A DNA stretch of 34,289 nt from JBOGDS01 sp050743075 (GTDB taxonomy: Bacteria > Actinomycetota > Actinomycetes > Jiangellales > Jiangellaceae). The stretch lies in assembly GCA_050743075.1 (NCBI GenBank), contig JBOGDS010000036.1:1-34289 (forward strand), in the 5' to 3' direction. Each line of letters begins with the position of its first letter. Positions within the stretch are counted from its first letter, which is position 1. A program made the translations under genes and the position numbers. This document shows positions 1 to 8,130 of the stretch, in pieces. The notes under the pieces were generated by a model. That model made no database searches, was not told the DNA's origin, and was given only the letters and a program-made list of their open reading frames with translations.

Positions 1-1099
1 GCGAGAGGGCGGCCGTGCGCAGCAGCAAGCCGGCCGCGACGGCCCCGAGGGCGGCCGGCACGACCGCGACCGCCAGCGCCTCGGTCAACGACCACCCGAC
101 CAGCTGGGTCACTGAGGCGCCGCGGGCCCGCAGCAACGCAGTCTCGCGCAGACGCAACCAGGCGAGCAGCCGGGCAGCCAGCGTCAGTGCTACGACGGCC
201 AGCACGCCGAACATCACCGTGGGTATGGCGGCGACGCCCTGTGCCGCGAGGAGACGTAGGTCGAGCTCGGCCAGCACCTCGGGAAGCCCCGTCTGCACCG
301 ACACACCGCCGACATCGACGACGGTGTTGCCATCGAGGCGGTTCTGCACCGCGGGGATGCCGCTGCGCAGCGTGTCCACATCGGCGGGCCGGAGCTCGTC
401 GATGGTCGGAATCAGCTGCCACCGGGAGTCGACGCGATCAGCGTTCGCGACCAGATCCGGTTCGGGCACGATGAACGGGCCGTGCGCGGAACCCTCGACC
501 CCGTCGGTTGCCAGCGGCTGGCCGCTCCAGAAGGCTTCTGCCGGATCGTCCGGCCGCCACACACCGACGACCTCCACGTTGAGCACCTCGTCGCCCTCAC
601 CGAGGCTGACGACTGCGCCCACGTCGAGTCCGAGCACCGCGGCGGCCTCGGCATGGACCGCGCTCTCCAGGCGCTCTCCTGTTCCCGTCGGCCAGGCACC
701 GGTTTCCAGGGAGGCGTGCTGCTCGATGTCCTCGTACGCAGCCAGCACACCGCGAACGGAGTCCTCGCCGGCTACACCGGCCGCCGCGAGCGGCTCCGGC
801 CGGGCGAAGAGGCTGCGATGGACCTCGGCGGGCACGCCGTCGAAGAGGTCGGCGAGCTCGGCCAGGACGGCGTCGTGCTGAGCCGGTGGGTCCTCCGACA
901 AGCGGGTCGACACCGCCAGCGACAGGTCCACCGCGCGCGTGGCCTCCAGCGTGGTCCGGAGGCCGGCGTCGGTCGAGGCGCGGAGGAATCCGCTCAGCCA
1001 CGCCGCCACGCCACTGGTGAGGAACACCAGAGCCGCCAGGGCGACGATCAGCGCCAGGTGAGCGAGCGACCGCCGGCCCCGGAGCGCAGCAGTCGTCAC
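1..1099 (-). CDS. FtsX-like ABC transporter permease, N-terminal part (cut by left edge)
   Basis: The minus-strand frame stays open from GTG at 1099 to the left edge (366 codons). GGAGG lies 8 nt upstream of the GTG, which fixes the start. Residues about 11-35 form one membrane segment. A long extracytoplasmic domain of about 250 residues follows, and then a helix-rich FtsX/MacB-type core containing RLRETALLRARGAS and a further hydrophobic stretch before the edge. That architecture (TM, large external domain, TM block) is known from FtsX/LolE-type permeases, which move substrates or transmit force with an ABC ATPase partner. The partner and remaining helices should lie left of the window. It is 32 nt downstream of the RNA methyltransferase on the same strand. 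Substrate unknown. Confidence 0.75.
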   Translation of the reverse strand, partial: MTTAALRGRRSLAHLALIVALAALVFLTSGVAAWLSGFLRASTDAGLRTTLEATRAVDLSLAVSTRLSEDPPAQHDAVLAELADLFDGVPAEVHRSLFARPEPLAAAGVAGEDSVRGVLAAYEDIEQHASLETGAWPTGTGERLESAVHAEAAAVLGLDVGAVVSLGEGDEVLNVEVVGVWRPDDPAEAFWSGQPLATDGVEGSAHGPFIVPEPDLVANADRVDSRWQLIPTIDELRPADVDTLRSGIPAVQNRLDGNTVVDVGGVSVQTGLPEVLAELDLRLLAAQGVAAIPTVMFGVLAVVALTLAARLLAWLRLRETALLRARGASVTQLVGWSLTEALAVAVVPAALGAVAAGLLLRTAALS

Positions 1100-1131
1100 A
1101 GACGGCCTCCGGTGTGGTTTAGACCAACACC

Positions 1132-1938
1132 CTATGCGGGCCCGGAGTCCAGGATGTAGAAGGCAACCGCGGCCGCCGCACCAACGTTTAGCGAATCGAT
1201 GCCGGCACGAATCGGGATCGTGACCCGACGGTCGGAATCGGCCATCCAGCGGGCCGTCAGCCCAGCGCCTTCGGTGCCGAGCACCAGCGCCACTCGGTCA
1301 GGCAACTCGACAGCGGTCAACGGCGCCGCGTCCGACGCCGGTGTCAGCGCGAGCACGTGGAATCCGGCCTGTCGCAGCTCGTCGAGGCCGTCGTACCAAT
1401 GCCTCATCCGCGCGTAGGGCACGGCGAAGGCGGCGCCCATCGAGACCTTCACCGCGCGCCGGTACAGCGGGTCGGCACAGCGCGGGCTGAGCACGACCGC
1501 GTCGATGCCGAAGCCCGCTGCACTGCGGAAGACGGCGCCGACGTTCGTGTGGTCGACCAAGTCCTCGAGCACGGCCACCCGGCGGGCGCCGACCAGGACC
1601 TCGGCCACCGTCGGCAGCGTCCGCCGGTGCAGCGAGGCCAGCGCGCCCCGGTGCACATGAAACCCGGTGACCGCTTCGATCAGGTCAGGCGGTGCGAGGT
1701 AGCAGGGAACGTCGGCTGCCCCCAGCACGTCCGCCAGCGACTCGAGCCACCGCGGGGCCATCAGGAACGACCGCACGGCATAACCGGCCTCGACGGCACG
1801 CCGCACAACTTTCCCGCCCTCGGCCAGGAAGAGACCTCGCTGGGCTTCGACCGAGGTGCGCAGCTCGACATCGCGCAGCGACACGTAGTCGGCCAGCCGC
1901 GCATCATCCGCGCTCGTCACCTCCGTGATCCGCGCCAC
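1132..1938 (-). CDS. SpoU/TrmH-family RNA 2'-O-ribose methyltransferase
   Basis: 268 aa, likely modifying a ribose in rRNA or tRNA with SAM. The three SpoU motifs are visible: EDLVDHTNVGAVFRSA (motif 1, with the conserved N and R), LVLGTEGAGL (motif 2) and IPIRAGIDSLNVGAAAAVAFY-type motif 3 near the C-terminus, which together build the trefoil-knot SAM site. An N-terminal substrate-binding portion (LFLAEGGKVVRRAVEAG) matches the TrmH/TsnR subgroup. The GTG start is preceded by GGAGG about 10 nt upstream; a nearby ATG is out of frame. The exact target nucleotide cannot be told. It is transcribed in the same direction as the downstream permease. Confidence 0.88.
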   Translation of the reverse strand: MARITEVTSADDARLADYVSLRDVELRTSVEAQRGLFLAEGGKVVRRAVEAGYAVRSFLMAPRWLESLADVLGAADVPCYLAPPDLIEAVTGFHVHRGALASLHRRTLPTVAEVLVGARRVAVLEDLVDHTNVGAVFRSAAGFGIDAVVLSPRCADPLYRRAVKVSMGAAFAVPYARMRHWYDGLDELRQAGFHVLALTPASDAAPLTAVELPDRVALVLGTEGAGLTARWMADSDRRVTIPIRAGIDSLNVGAAAAVAFYILDSGPA

Positions 1939-1985
1939 GCCATCCCTACCTCCCTCCCCGCCCGTTGATCACGTCCACCACCCTG

Positions 1986-2027
1986 GCGGGTACTTCACCA
2001 CCCGCAGGAACCTCGTGAAGCACCCGC
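1986..2027 (-). terminator. Stem-loop between TauE/SafE and RNA methyltransferase genes
   Basis: On the minus strand GCGGGTGCTTCAC and GTGAAGTACCCGC form a 13-bp stem with one G-U pair around a 16-nt loop. It sits 35 nt after the TauE/SafE stop and has no U-tract, as is common for actinobacterial terminators. Inferred to end the upstream transcript. Confidence 0.55.
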
Positions 2028-2061
2028 ACGCCTGGTGTAGTTCGCCGCCAGCGCGCAGCCG

Positions 2062-2805
2062 TCACCGCAGAATCACCACCGCGGCCAGCCCGACCGCCAC
2101 GACGACGCCCCGCAGCATGGCCGGAGGCAGCGTCCGACCGACCCGGGCACCGAGGAGTCCACCGGCCGTCGCGCCCACGGCAACCAGCCCGACCGCCGCC
2201 CAGTTCACGTCGGCCACAAGTACGAAGACCACGCCTGCGACCAGATTCGCCAGGCCGGCCAGCACATTCTTCGCCGCGTTGACACGCTGCAGCGTCTCGT
2301 CCAGGCCGAGGCCCAGGACTGCGATCAGCAGCACGCCCTGGGCAGCTCCGAAGTACCCGCCGTATATGCCGGTCGCGAAGACCAGCAGCCACACCACCGC
2401 GCCACCATGCTCATGACGGGGCCGCTCCCCCAGGCGGCGCACCAGCCACGGTTGCAGGACCACCATGACGCAGGCCAGCAGGATGAGCGCCGGCACGACG
2501 GCGGCGAAGACCTCCTCTGGCAGCACCAGGAGCAGCAATGCACCGACGACCGCCCCGGACACGGTCGCGCTGCCGAGACGGCGAAGCCGCGACCGTTGCC
2601 CGGTGAGCTCGCGCCGGTACCCCCAGGCGCCCGAGACCCCACCCGGAACCAGCCCCACTGTGTTCGACACGTTGGCGACCACCGGCGGCAGGCCGACCGC
2701 AAGCAAGGTCGGGAACGTGATCAAGCTCCCAGACCCTACGACCGCGTTGATCGTGCCGGCGCCCAGGCCGGCGAGTACGACGGCCCCCGCCTCCAGCAGG
2801 CTCAT
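2062..2805 (-). CDS. TauE/SafE (DUF81) family membrane transport protein
   Basis: 247 aa, almost entirely hydrophobic, with about 7-8 predicted membrane helices. The N-terminus carries the family signature GLGAGTINAVVGSGSLITFPTL followed by PPVVANVSNTVGLVPG, and the second half repeats it as GGYFGAAQGVLLIAVLGL, the internal duplication typical of TauE/SafE. Members export sulfite, sulfoacetate or other organic anions, but most are uncharacterised and nothing nearby identifies the substrate here. It starts 37 nt after the SPFH gene ends, so it may be the last gene of an nfeD-SPFH-tauE transcript. Confidence 0.88.
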   Translation of the reverse strand: MSLLEAGAVVLAGLGAGTINAVVGSGSLITFPTLLAVGLPPVVANVSNTVGLVPGGVSGAWGYRRELTGQRSRLRRLGSATVSGAVVGALLLLVLPEEVFAAVVPALILLACVMVVLQPWLVRRLGERPRHEHGGAVVWLLVFATGIYGGYFGAAQGVLLIAVLGLGLDETLQRVNAAKNVLAGLANLVAGVVFVLVADVNWAAVGLVAVGATAGGLLGARVGRTLPPAMLRGVVVAVGLAAVVILR

Positions 2806-2842
2806 GAGCTACCCGGCGCGATGATCCGCCCAGGGGTCGTAT

Positions 2843-3973
2843 CTACGGCCGCCCGCCCTCGTCGGTCTGGACGGACGCCTGCTGTGCCGACTCCAACGCC
2901 TGGCGGACCTCTTCCGCGGCCGCCGCCACGGCAGCCTCGCTCTCCTCGGTCGCCGCCTGGGCCGCTGCCTCGACCTCGGCCAGCGCCCTATCGGGCAGCC
3001 CGGCGGTGCCCTGGTGGGCGGCCGACGAGCCCGGCGAGATCGCTGCACCGGCCGCGGCACCGAACTTGCCCACCGCCGTGCCCAGACCCTCCAGGGCCGC
3101 CCCGATCTCACTGGGCACGATCCACACCTTGTTGGCGTCGCCGCGGGCGATCTCGGGCAGCATCTGAAGGTACTGGTAGGAGAGCAGTTTCTGGTCCGGG
3201 TTGCCCCGGTGGATGGCGTCGAAGACCGCGCTGATCGCCTTGGCCTCGCCGTCGGCGCGAAGGATCTGGGCCTGCTTCTCGGCTTCGGCGCCCAAGACGG
3301 TGGCCTGCTTGCTGCCCTCGGCGGTCAGGATCGCGGCCTGCTTCTGGCCCTCCGCGGTGAGGATCTGGGACTGCCGGACGCCCTCGGCGTTCAGAATCGT
3401 CGCGCGCTTGTCGCGGTCGGCGCGCATCTGCTTCTCCATCGAGTCCTGGATCGACGGCGGCGGGTCGATGGCCTTGAGCTCCACCCGGTTGACCCGGATG
3501 CCCCATTTGCCGGTGGCCTCGTCGAGGACGCCGCGCAGAGCGTTGTTGATCTCCTCGCGGCTGGTCAGCGTGCGTTCGAGATCCATGCCGCCGATGACGT
3601 TGCGCAGTGTGGTGACGGTGAGTTGCTCGATGCCCTGGATGTAGTTGGCGATCTCGTACGTCGCGGCCTTCGCGTCGGTCACCTGGTAATAGATCACCGT
3701 GTCGATGGACACGACCAGGTTGTCCTGGGTAATCACCGGCTGCGGCGGGAAGGACACGACCTGCTCTCGCAGGTCGATCAGCGGCAGCACCCGGTCGACG
3801 AAGGGCACGACGACGGTCAGGCCCGGATCGAGCACCCGGTTGAACCGGCCGAGCCGCTCGACGATGCCGGCCCGCGCCTGCGGCACGATCCGCACCGACT
3901 TGGCCAGGGTGACCAGCACGAAGACAGCGAGGAGCAGGACGACGAACAGGACCAACGTCTGACCGAAATCCAT
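2843..3973 (-). CDS. SPFH/band-7 (stomatin-like) membrane protein
   Basis: 376 aa. Residues 5-24 are one N-terminal membrane anchor. The SPFH/PHB domain runs over about 25-190 (VPQARAGIVERLGRFNRVLDPGL, NVIGGMDLERTLTSREEINNALR). Then come five consecutive 11-residue repeats of the form ILxAEGxxQxx (193-247), predicting a helical rod, and a low-complexity Ala/Glu-rich tail. This matches QmcA/slipin-type proteins, which oligomerise into membrane microdomain cages and pair with NfeD. The NfeD gene lies directly upstream on the same strand, 48 nt away. GAAGGGA sits about 8 nt before the ATG. A role in membrane organisation or protein quality control is family knowledge, not visible here. Confidence 0.92.
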   Translation of the reverse strand: MDFGQTLVLFVVLLLAVFVLVTLAKSVRIVPQARAGIVERLGRFNRVLDPGLTVVVPFVDRVLPLIDLREQVVSFPPQPVITQDNLVVSIDTVIYYQVTDAKAATYEIANYIQGIEQLTVTTLRNVIGGMDLERTLTSREEINNALRGVLDEATGKWGIRVNRVELKAIDPPPSIQDSMEKQMRADRDKRATILNAEGVRQSQILTAEGQKQAAILTAEGSKQATVLGAEAEKQAQILRADGEAKAISAVFDAIHRGNPDQKLLSYQYLQMLPEIARGDANKVWIVPSEIGAALEGLGTAVGKFGAAAGAAISPGSSAAHQGTAGLPDRALAEVEAAAQAATEESEAAVAAAAEEVRQALESAQQASVQTDEGGRP

Positions 3974-4021
3974 GAACGACGTCCCTTCGACGGGTTGCTC
4001 TGATGGCTACGCCGACGCAGC

Positions 4022-4486
4022 CTACGGACCCTCGGTCTCGTACACGAGTGCGGTGGCTCCTTGGATCTCCACGACGTCGACGGTGGCGCCGATCTCGATG
4101 ACCGCGTGGCCGTCGTAGCTGCGCGCCGACCAGATCTCACCGGCCAACTTGACCCGCCCACCGTGCGGGTCGACGCGCTCGACGACCGACGCCCGCCGGC
4201 CGACAAGCGCTGCCACACCCGTGCGCGTGCCGACCGGCGTCCGCAGGTGCCGCTTGGCAACCGGACGGACCACGCCGAGCAGGGCGACGCTGGCGCCGAT
4301 CGCCACCAGCGCCTGGACCAGGAACGGCGCACCGAGGACACCCGCGAGAGCCCCGGCGACGGCGCCGCCAGCGAGCATCAGGAACATCAGGTCTAGCGTG
4401 GTCGTCTCGACGATGCCGAACACGAAGGCGAGTCCGAGCCACGGGACCCACGCGTTGTCCCGCAACCATTCCCACGCGTCGCCCAT
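4022..4486 (-). CDS. NfeD family membrane protein (short type)
   Basis: 154 aa. Two or three membrane helices fill residues 12-75, followed by a soluble C-terminal OB-fold domain (about 85-150: VGRRASVVERVDPHGGRVKLAGEIWSARS, GATVDVVEIQGATALV). The W-A-R-S element and G-x-x-V-x-V-V-x-x-x-G pattern are typical of NfeD1b proteins, which lack the protease domain. The neighbouring SPFH gene is the known partner. The gene appears leaderless: a TACTCT hexamer ends exactly 6 nt before the ATG. Confidence 0.9.
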   Translation of the reverse strand: MGDAWEWLRDNAWVPWLGLAFVFGIVETTTLDLMFLMLAGGAVAGALAGVLGAPFLVQALVAIGASVALLGVVRPVAKRHLRTPVGTRTGVAALVGRRASVVERVDPHGGRVKLAGEIWSARSYDGHAVIEIGATVDVVEIQGATALVYETEGP

Positions 4487-4492
4487 GGGTCA

Positions 4493-4520
4493 AGAGTAGG
4501 CGGTTCGCGAGCAATGTCAC
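4493..4520 (-). promoter_or_regulatory. Promoter of the nfeD-SPFH(-tauE) unit
   Basis: On the minus strand GTGACA (4520-4515), a 16-bp spacer and TACTCT (4498-4493) resemble a housekeeping sigma promoter. The -10 ends 6 nt before the nfeD ATG, so transcription would begin at or beside the start codon. The -35 overlaps the 3' end of the upstream ABC gene. Confidence 0.5.
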
Positions 4521-5299
4521 CGGGCGCGGGCGGCCCACCGCTCGCCGGTACGGCTGAGGGTCAGGCCCAGGCCGAAGCACTCGCTCAACGCCTCGTCGGT
4601 GAGGACGTCGGCGATCGGGCCGGACGCCACGACCTGTCCCCTGCGCAGCAGCAGCCCATGGGTGAACGCGGCGGGGACCTCCTCGACATGGTGCGTCACG
4701 AGCACGGTGGCCGGCGACGCCGGATCGGCCGCGATCTCGCCGAGTGTGCTGACCAGCGTCTCGCGGCCGCCCATGTCGAGACCCGCGGCCGGTTCGTCGA
4801 GCAGGAGCAGTTCGGGGTCGGTCATCAACGCGCGGGCGATCTGCACCCGCTTGCGCTCCCCCTCGGACAGGGTGCCGAATGTCCGGTCCGCGAGACTCCC
4901 GACGCCCAGACGGCCCAGCAGCACCGTCGCGCGGTCTACGTCGTAGCCTTCGTACGCCTCCCGCCATCTCCCGACGACGGCGTACGACGCCGTGACGACG
5001 ACGTCACGCACCGACTCGCCGCGCGGGATGCGGTCGGCCAGGGCGGCGCTGGTCAGGCCGATCCGCGGTCTCAGCTCGAAGACGTCGACCGCGCCGAGAA
5101 GCTCACCCAGGACCGCCGCGTAGCCGCTGGTGGGATGCATCTGCGCGGACGCGACCTGAAGCAGCGTCGTCTTACCCGCTCCGTTGGGTCCAAGGATCAC
5201 CCACCGGTCGCCCTCGGCCACCGACCAGGTGACGGTGTCGAGCAGACGATGCCCGGAGCGCACCACCGAGACGTCGGCGAGCTCGAGGACGTCGGTCAT
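4517..5299 (-). CDS. ABC transporter ATP-binding protein, no permease nearby
   Basis: 260 aa, a single nucleotide-binding domain. Visible motifs: Walker A GPNGAGKT (residues about 38-45), signature LSEGERKR, Walker B LLLLDEP, and H-loop VTHHVEE. The signature Glu in place of Gly (LSEGE) and the sequence style resemble the ModF/YfmR-like orphan ATPases seen beside serB in actinobacteria. No permease gene adjoins it; the flanks are NfeD and an unknown protein. Transported substrate, or whether it transports at all, is unknown. A GAGGGAG stretch lies about 14 nt before the ATG, a weak ribosome site. Confidence 0.85.
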   Translation of the reverse strand: MTDVLELADVSVVRSGHRLLDTVTWSVAEGDRWVILGPNGAGKTTLLQVASAQMHPTSGYAAVLGELLGAVDVFELRPRIGLTSAALADRIPRGESVRDVVVTASYAVVGRWREAYEGYDVDRATVLLGRLGVGSLADRTFGTLSEGERKRVQIARALMTDPELLLLDEPAAGLDMGGRETLVSTLGEIAADPASPATVLVTHHVEEVPAAFTHGLLLRRGQVVASGPIADVLTDEALSECFGLGLTLSRTGERWAARAR

Positions 5300-5435
5300 G
5301 GCCCGCGCGGCACTCCCTCGTCGTTCGGCATCGAGTCGCCGCGGACGACCCTACGGCAGCGACAGGGCGCAGGCTCCGTCGCCTGCCATCCGTGTCCTGC
5401 CCCCAATGTGCCGGGATGACCCGGACGGCCGCCCG

Positions 5436-5441
5436 TAGGCT
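5436..5441 (+). promoter_or_regulatory. -10 box of a leaderless gene (TAGGCT)
   Basis: TAGGCT ends 7 nt before the ATG at 5449, and there is no Shine-Dalgarno sequence. No clear -35 is seen. Confidence 0.4.
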
Positions 5442-5448
5442 CGGCGTC

Positions 5449-6213
5449 ATGCTCGCGCTGCCTCGATCGGCCCGGTTGGCCGCCTGGGCAGCTGGCTGGC
5501 TGGCCGGTGAGGTGAGCCTGGGCGACGTCGTCGCCCGGGTCCAGGGCGACGACGAGCCGCACCTCGTCAAAGATGTCCCTGCCCGGAGCGAACCGACGTC
5601 GCTGGCGACCGCGCTCGGCGACGCGCGCGCCAACGGCGCCCGGGCCATGCTGGTGGCCCTGCCACGGCCCGGCGATCCGAACGGGTTGGCCGGCCCGGGC
5701 GAGCTCACGGTCGCTGCTGTCCAGGCCGGCGAGGCGGTTCTGGCCCTCGGAGCGCCGTGCGCGCTGGTGCCCTCGGTTCAGACGTTCGGCCCGCCCGGTG
5801 ACCAAGGCCACCTGGTGACGTGGACCTGGCACGACGCCGTGCCCCCGCATGCGTGGCCATCACGTGCCGACGCCGAGCGGGAACTGTCGGAGGCGATGAT
5901 CACGGCCGGGCTCGCCCTGGCGAACCTCGACGTCGCATCGTGGCGGCCGGAGGTTGCACAGCTGCTCGACGACCTCCGGTCGGACCAGACCGGCGAGCCC
6001 CTCCCCCGGATGTTTCCGCCTCCGGCCCAGGCTCTGGCTGCTCGGGCGGCCCGCGTCCTGGCGGTCGTGAGCGTCGCCCTGGACGACGACGGCGGCGCAC
6101 TCACGGCCGCGGCCACGCGACGGGCGGCCTTGCTACCACTGGAGCGGGCTGCCCGCCACGCACTGGCTGCGGCGTGCAACGTCCTCGCCGAAGTCCCTCC
6201 CCCGTTAGCCTGA
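5449..6213 (+). CDS. Conserved actinobacterial protein of unknown function
   Basis: 254 aa from ATG 5449. The frame is open further upstream (ATG 5392), but a TAGGCT box 7 nt ahead of 5449 and the hydrophobic-basic beginning MLALPRSARLAAWAAGWL favour the shorter form. It is rich in Ala and acidic residues, with no signal peptide cleavage pattern and no recognisable catalytic motif. The middle part (GDVVARVQGDDEPHLV; AMLVALPRPGDPNGLAGPGE; YTWHDAVPPHAWPSRADAE-like) reads as a folded alpha/beta protein. It precedes serB by only 7 nt, so the two are very likely co-transcribed. I do not recognise the family and give no function. Confidence 0.75.
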   Translation: MLALPRSARLAAWAAGWLAGEVSLGDVVARVQGDDEPHLVKDVPARSEPTSLATALGDARANGARAMLVALPRPGDPNGLAGPGELTVAAVQAGEAVLALGAPCALVPSVQTFGPPGDQGHLVTWTWHDAVPPHAWPSRADAERELSEAMITAGLALANLDVASWRPEVAQLLDDLRSDQTGEPLPRMFPPPAQALAARAARVLAVVSVALDDDGGALTAAATRRAALLPLERAARHALAAACNVLAEVPPPLA

Positions 6214-6220
6214 GCCCGCC

Positions 6221-7477
6221 ATGTCCGCACCCGAGCCACCCGTGCGCTCGACGACGCGCACCCTGCTCGTCACCGTGACCGGCCGGGACCGTCCCGGCGT
6301 CACGTCGGCGCTGTTCGCAGCGCTCGACGGGTACGACGTCGATGTGCTCGACGTCGAACAGGTCGTCGTACGCGGTCGGCTCGTCCTCGGTGTCCTGGTG
6401 AGCGCGGTCGCCGCCGAGGAGGCGTTGCGGACGGACGTCCGGCGGGTATCCGACGAGCTCGGGCTCGACGTCGAGTTCGCAGCCGGCGGCGACGATACCC
6501 GCCGGGCGGCCGGTCGAGCTCACGTCACCGTGCTCGGCCATCCGCTCCGGCCGGCGCACGTCGGCGCCATCGCGCACCGGATCGCCGACGCCGACGCGAA
6601 CATCGACCGGATCGTGCGGCTGGCTTCCTATCCGGTGACCTCGGTGGAGCTGGAAGTCTCGGGTGCGGACCCGGCCGCATTGCGGGTGTCGCTCGCCGCC
6701 GAGGCGCTGGCGCACGGCATCGACCTCGCGGTCCAGCCGTCCGGGCTGATCCGCCGGGCCAAGCGCCTGATCGTCATGGACGTCGACTCGACCCTGGTCG
6801 AAGGCGAGATCATCGACCTGCTGGCCTCCCGCGCCGGTGTGCTCGACCAGGTCAGCCGCGTTACAGCGGCGGCCATGCGGGGCGAGCTGGACTTCGCGTC
6901 GGCGCTTCGTGAGCGCGTGCGGTCGCTCGCCGGCCTGCCCGCGTCCGCCGTGGACGACGTCCGGGGACGGGTTCGTCTGACGCCGGGTGCACGGACCTTG
7001 GTGCGCACGCTCAAGCGCCTTGACTACCAACTCGCGATCGTGAGTGGCGGCTTCAGCCAGCTGACCGACCACCTCGTCGCCGACCTGGGCATCGACTATG
7101 CAGCGGCGAACACCCTCGAGATCGTCGACGGGAGGCTCACGGGAAACCTCGTCGGGCCCGTCATCGACCGTGCCGGCAAGGCCGAAGCCCTGGTCCGGTT
7201 CGCTGCCATGGCCGGCGTCCCGCTGTCGCAGACCGTGGCCGTCGGCGACGGCGCCAACGACCTGGACATGATCGCCGCAGCCGGGCTCGGCGTTGCCTTC
7301 AACGCCAAGCCGCTGGTCCGCGACGCCGCGGACACGACCGTCAACGTCCCCTTCCTGGACGCCGTGCTGTACCTGCTGGGCATCAGCCGCGAGGACATCG
7401 AGGCCGCCGATGCGGCCGACGGCTACGAGACGCCCGCTCCCCCGGTGGCTGCGCCAGGCTCCGGGTCGTCGCTCTGA
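6221..7477 (+). CDS. serB: Phosphoserine phosphatase with N-terminal ACT domains
   Basis: 418 aa. Catalyses the last step of serine synthesis, hydrolysing O-phosphoserine. Residues about 14-175 contain two ACT-like regulatory domains (LLVTVTGRDRPGVTSALFAAL; HVTVLGHPLRPAHVGAIAHRI), as in mycobacterial SerB2, where they bind amino acids. The HAD core follows: nucleophile motif DVDST (187-191), EGEIIDLLA, the Ser motif VSGGFSQLTDHL, Lys in DRAGKAEAL, and metal motif VGDGANDLDMI. The C-terminal tail (about 390-418) is low complexity. The ATG lies 7 nt after the preceding stop; a TAGCCT hexamer overlaps that stop, so an extra internal promoter is possible. Confidence 0.95.
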   Translation: MSAPEPPVRSTTRTLLVTVTGRDRPGVTSALFAALDGYDVDVLDVEQVVVRGRLVLGVLVSAVAAEEALRTDVRRVSDELGLDVEFAAGGDDTRRAAGRAHVTVLGHPLRPAHVGAIAHRIADADANIDRIVRLASYPVTSVELEVSGADPAALRVSLAAEALAHGIDLAVQPSGLIRRAKRLIVMDVDSTLVEGEIIDLLASRAGVLDQVSRVTAAAMRGELDFASALRERVRSLAGLPASAVDDVRGRVRLTPGARTLVRTLKRLDYQLAIVSGGFSQLTDHLVADLGIDYAAANTLEIVDGRLTGNLVGPVIDRAGKAEALVRFAAMAGVPLSQTVAVGDGANDLDMIAAAGLGVAFNAKPLVRDAADTTVNVPFLDAVLYLLGISREDIEAADAADGYETPAPPVAAPGSGSSL

Positions 7478-7483
7478 TGGTGT

Positions 7484-7523
7484 CCGCGGCGGCGCACGGT
7501 TCGTGAGTCCGCGTCAGCCGCGG
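7484..7523. terminator. Possible hairpin between convergent serB and sixA
   Basis: CCGCGGC (7484-7490) and GCCGCGG (7517-7523) can pair across 26 nt in the convergent gap; the right arm reaches into the sixA end. The stem is short and the loop long, so this is weak. Confidence 0.25.
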
Positions 7524-8002
7524 GGCACGCCGTACGCCACCAGCCGGCCGCTGCCGGGGTTCACGTCGGCCCAGGTTCCGTCGAACTCGACCACGGCAAC
7601 CGCACTGGTCGGGAAGTCCTCCTCGGAACGCCGGGTCCGGTCGAGCAGGGACGCCAACAGCCCGATTCCGGGATTGTGTCCGACCAGCAAGACGCTGCGC
7701 GCGTCGTCGGGTAGGCCGCGAACCAGGTCGAGCAGGTCGCCTGCGCCGACCGCATAGGCATCGTCGGTGACGATCTCGCGCGGCAGGACGCTCAGTTCGG
7801 CGGCCACCAGCGTGAACGTCTCGATGGTCCGCCGGGCGCTGGACACCACGGCCAGGTCAGGGCTCACCCCGTGCGCGGCGAGCCATCGCCCGACCGCTGG
7901 CGCGTCCCGGCGGCCTCGGCCTGCGAGCGGGCGATCGTGGTCGGCCACGCCGTCGGGCCACGCCGACTTGGCGTGGCGGAGCAACACCAGCGTCCTGGCC
8001 AC
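7514..8002 (-). CDS. sixA: SixA-type phosphohistidine phosphatase
   Basis: 162 aa from GTG 8002. The frame is open upstream, but the family begins at RTLVLLRHAKSAWPDG, and a TACGCT hexamer lies 7 nt ahead of this GTG. It is a minimal histidine phosphatase: RHAKS carries the phospho-accepting His, SSARRTIETF the second Arg, and LLVGHNPGIG the second catalytic His. SixA proteins remove phosphate from His of signalling or PTS proteins; the actinobacterial substrate is unknown. It is convergent with serB and divergent from the serpin gene. Confidence 0.88.
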   Translation of the reverse strand: MARTLVLLRHAKSAWPDGVADHDRPLAGRGRRDAPAVGRWLAAHGVSPDLAVVSSARRTIETFTLVAAELSVLPREIVTDDAYAVGAGDLLDLVRGLPDDARSVLLVGHNPGIGLLASLLDRTRRSEEDFPTSAVAVVEFDGTWADVNPGSGRLVAYGVPRG

Positions 8003-8009
8003 CTGCCGG

Positions 8010-8015
8010 AGCGTA
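8010..8015 (-). promoter_or_regulatory. -10 box of sixA (TACGCT)
   Basis: TACGCT on the minus strand ends 7 nt before the sixA GTG, suggesting a leaderless mRNA and supporting the short start. No clear -35. Confidence 0.4.
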
Positions 8016-8083
8016 GTGCGCGGATCCGGACCGGTCGTCGACGCGTCGGGCCGCGTGGTCCGGTGGCGAGTCGTCTCCACGCC

Positions 8084-8089
8084 TACACT
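8084..8089 (+). promoter_or_regulatory. Possible -10 box of the serpin gene (TACACT)
   Basis: TACACT lies 41 nt before the serpin ATG in the 128-nt divergent gap. A GGAAGG ribosome site lies 5 nt before the ATG, so this transcript would carry a leader. No convincing -35. Confidence 0.35.
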
Positions 8090-8130
8090 CACAGCTGTCC
8101 TGGTGAGCGCATGCGGCGAGGAAGGATCCG

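Noticed and set aside
15..881. Long plus-strand open frame at the left edge
   Set aside because: Ser/Arg/Ala-rich translation without a domain; it is antisense to the permease gene, which has membrane segments and a proper start.
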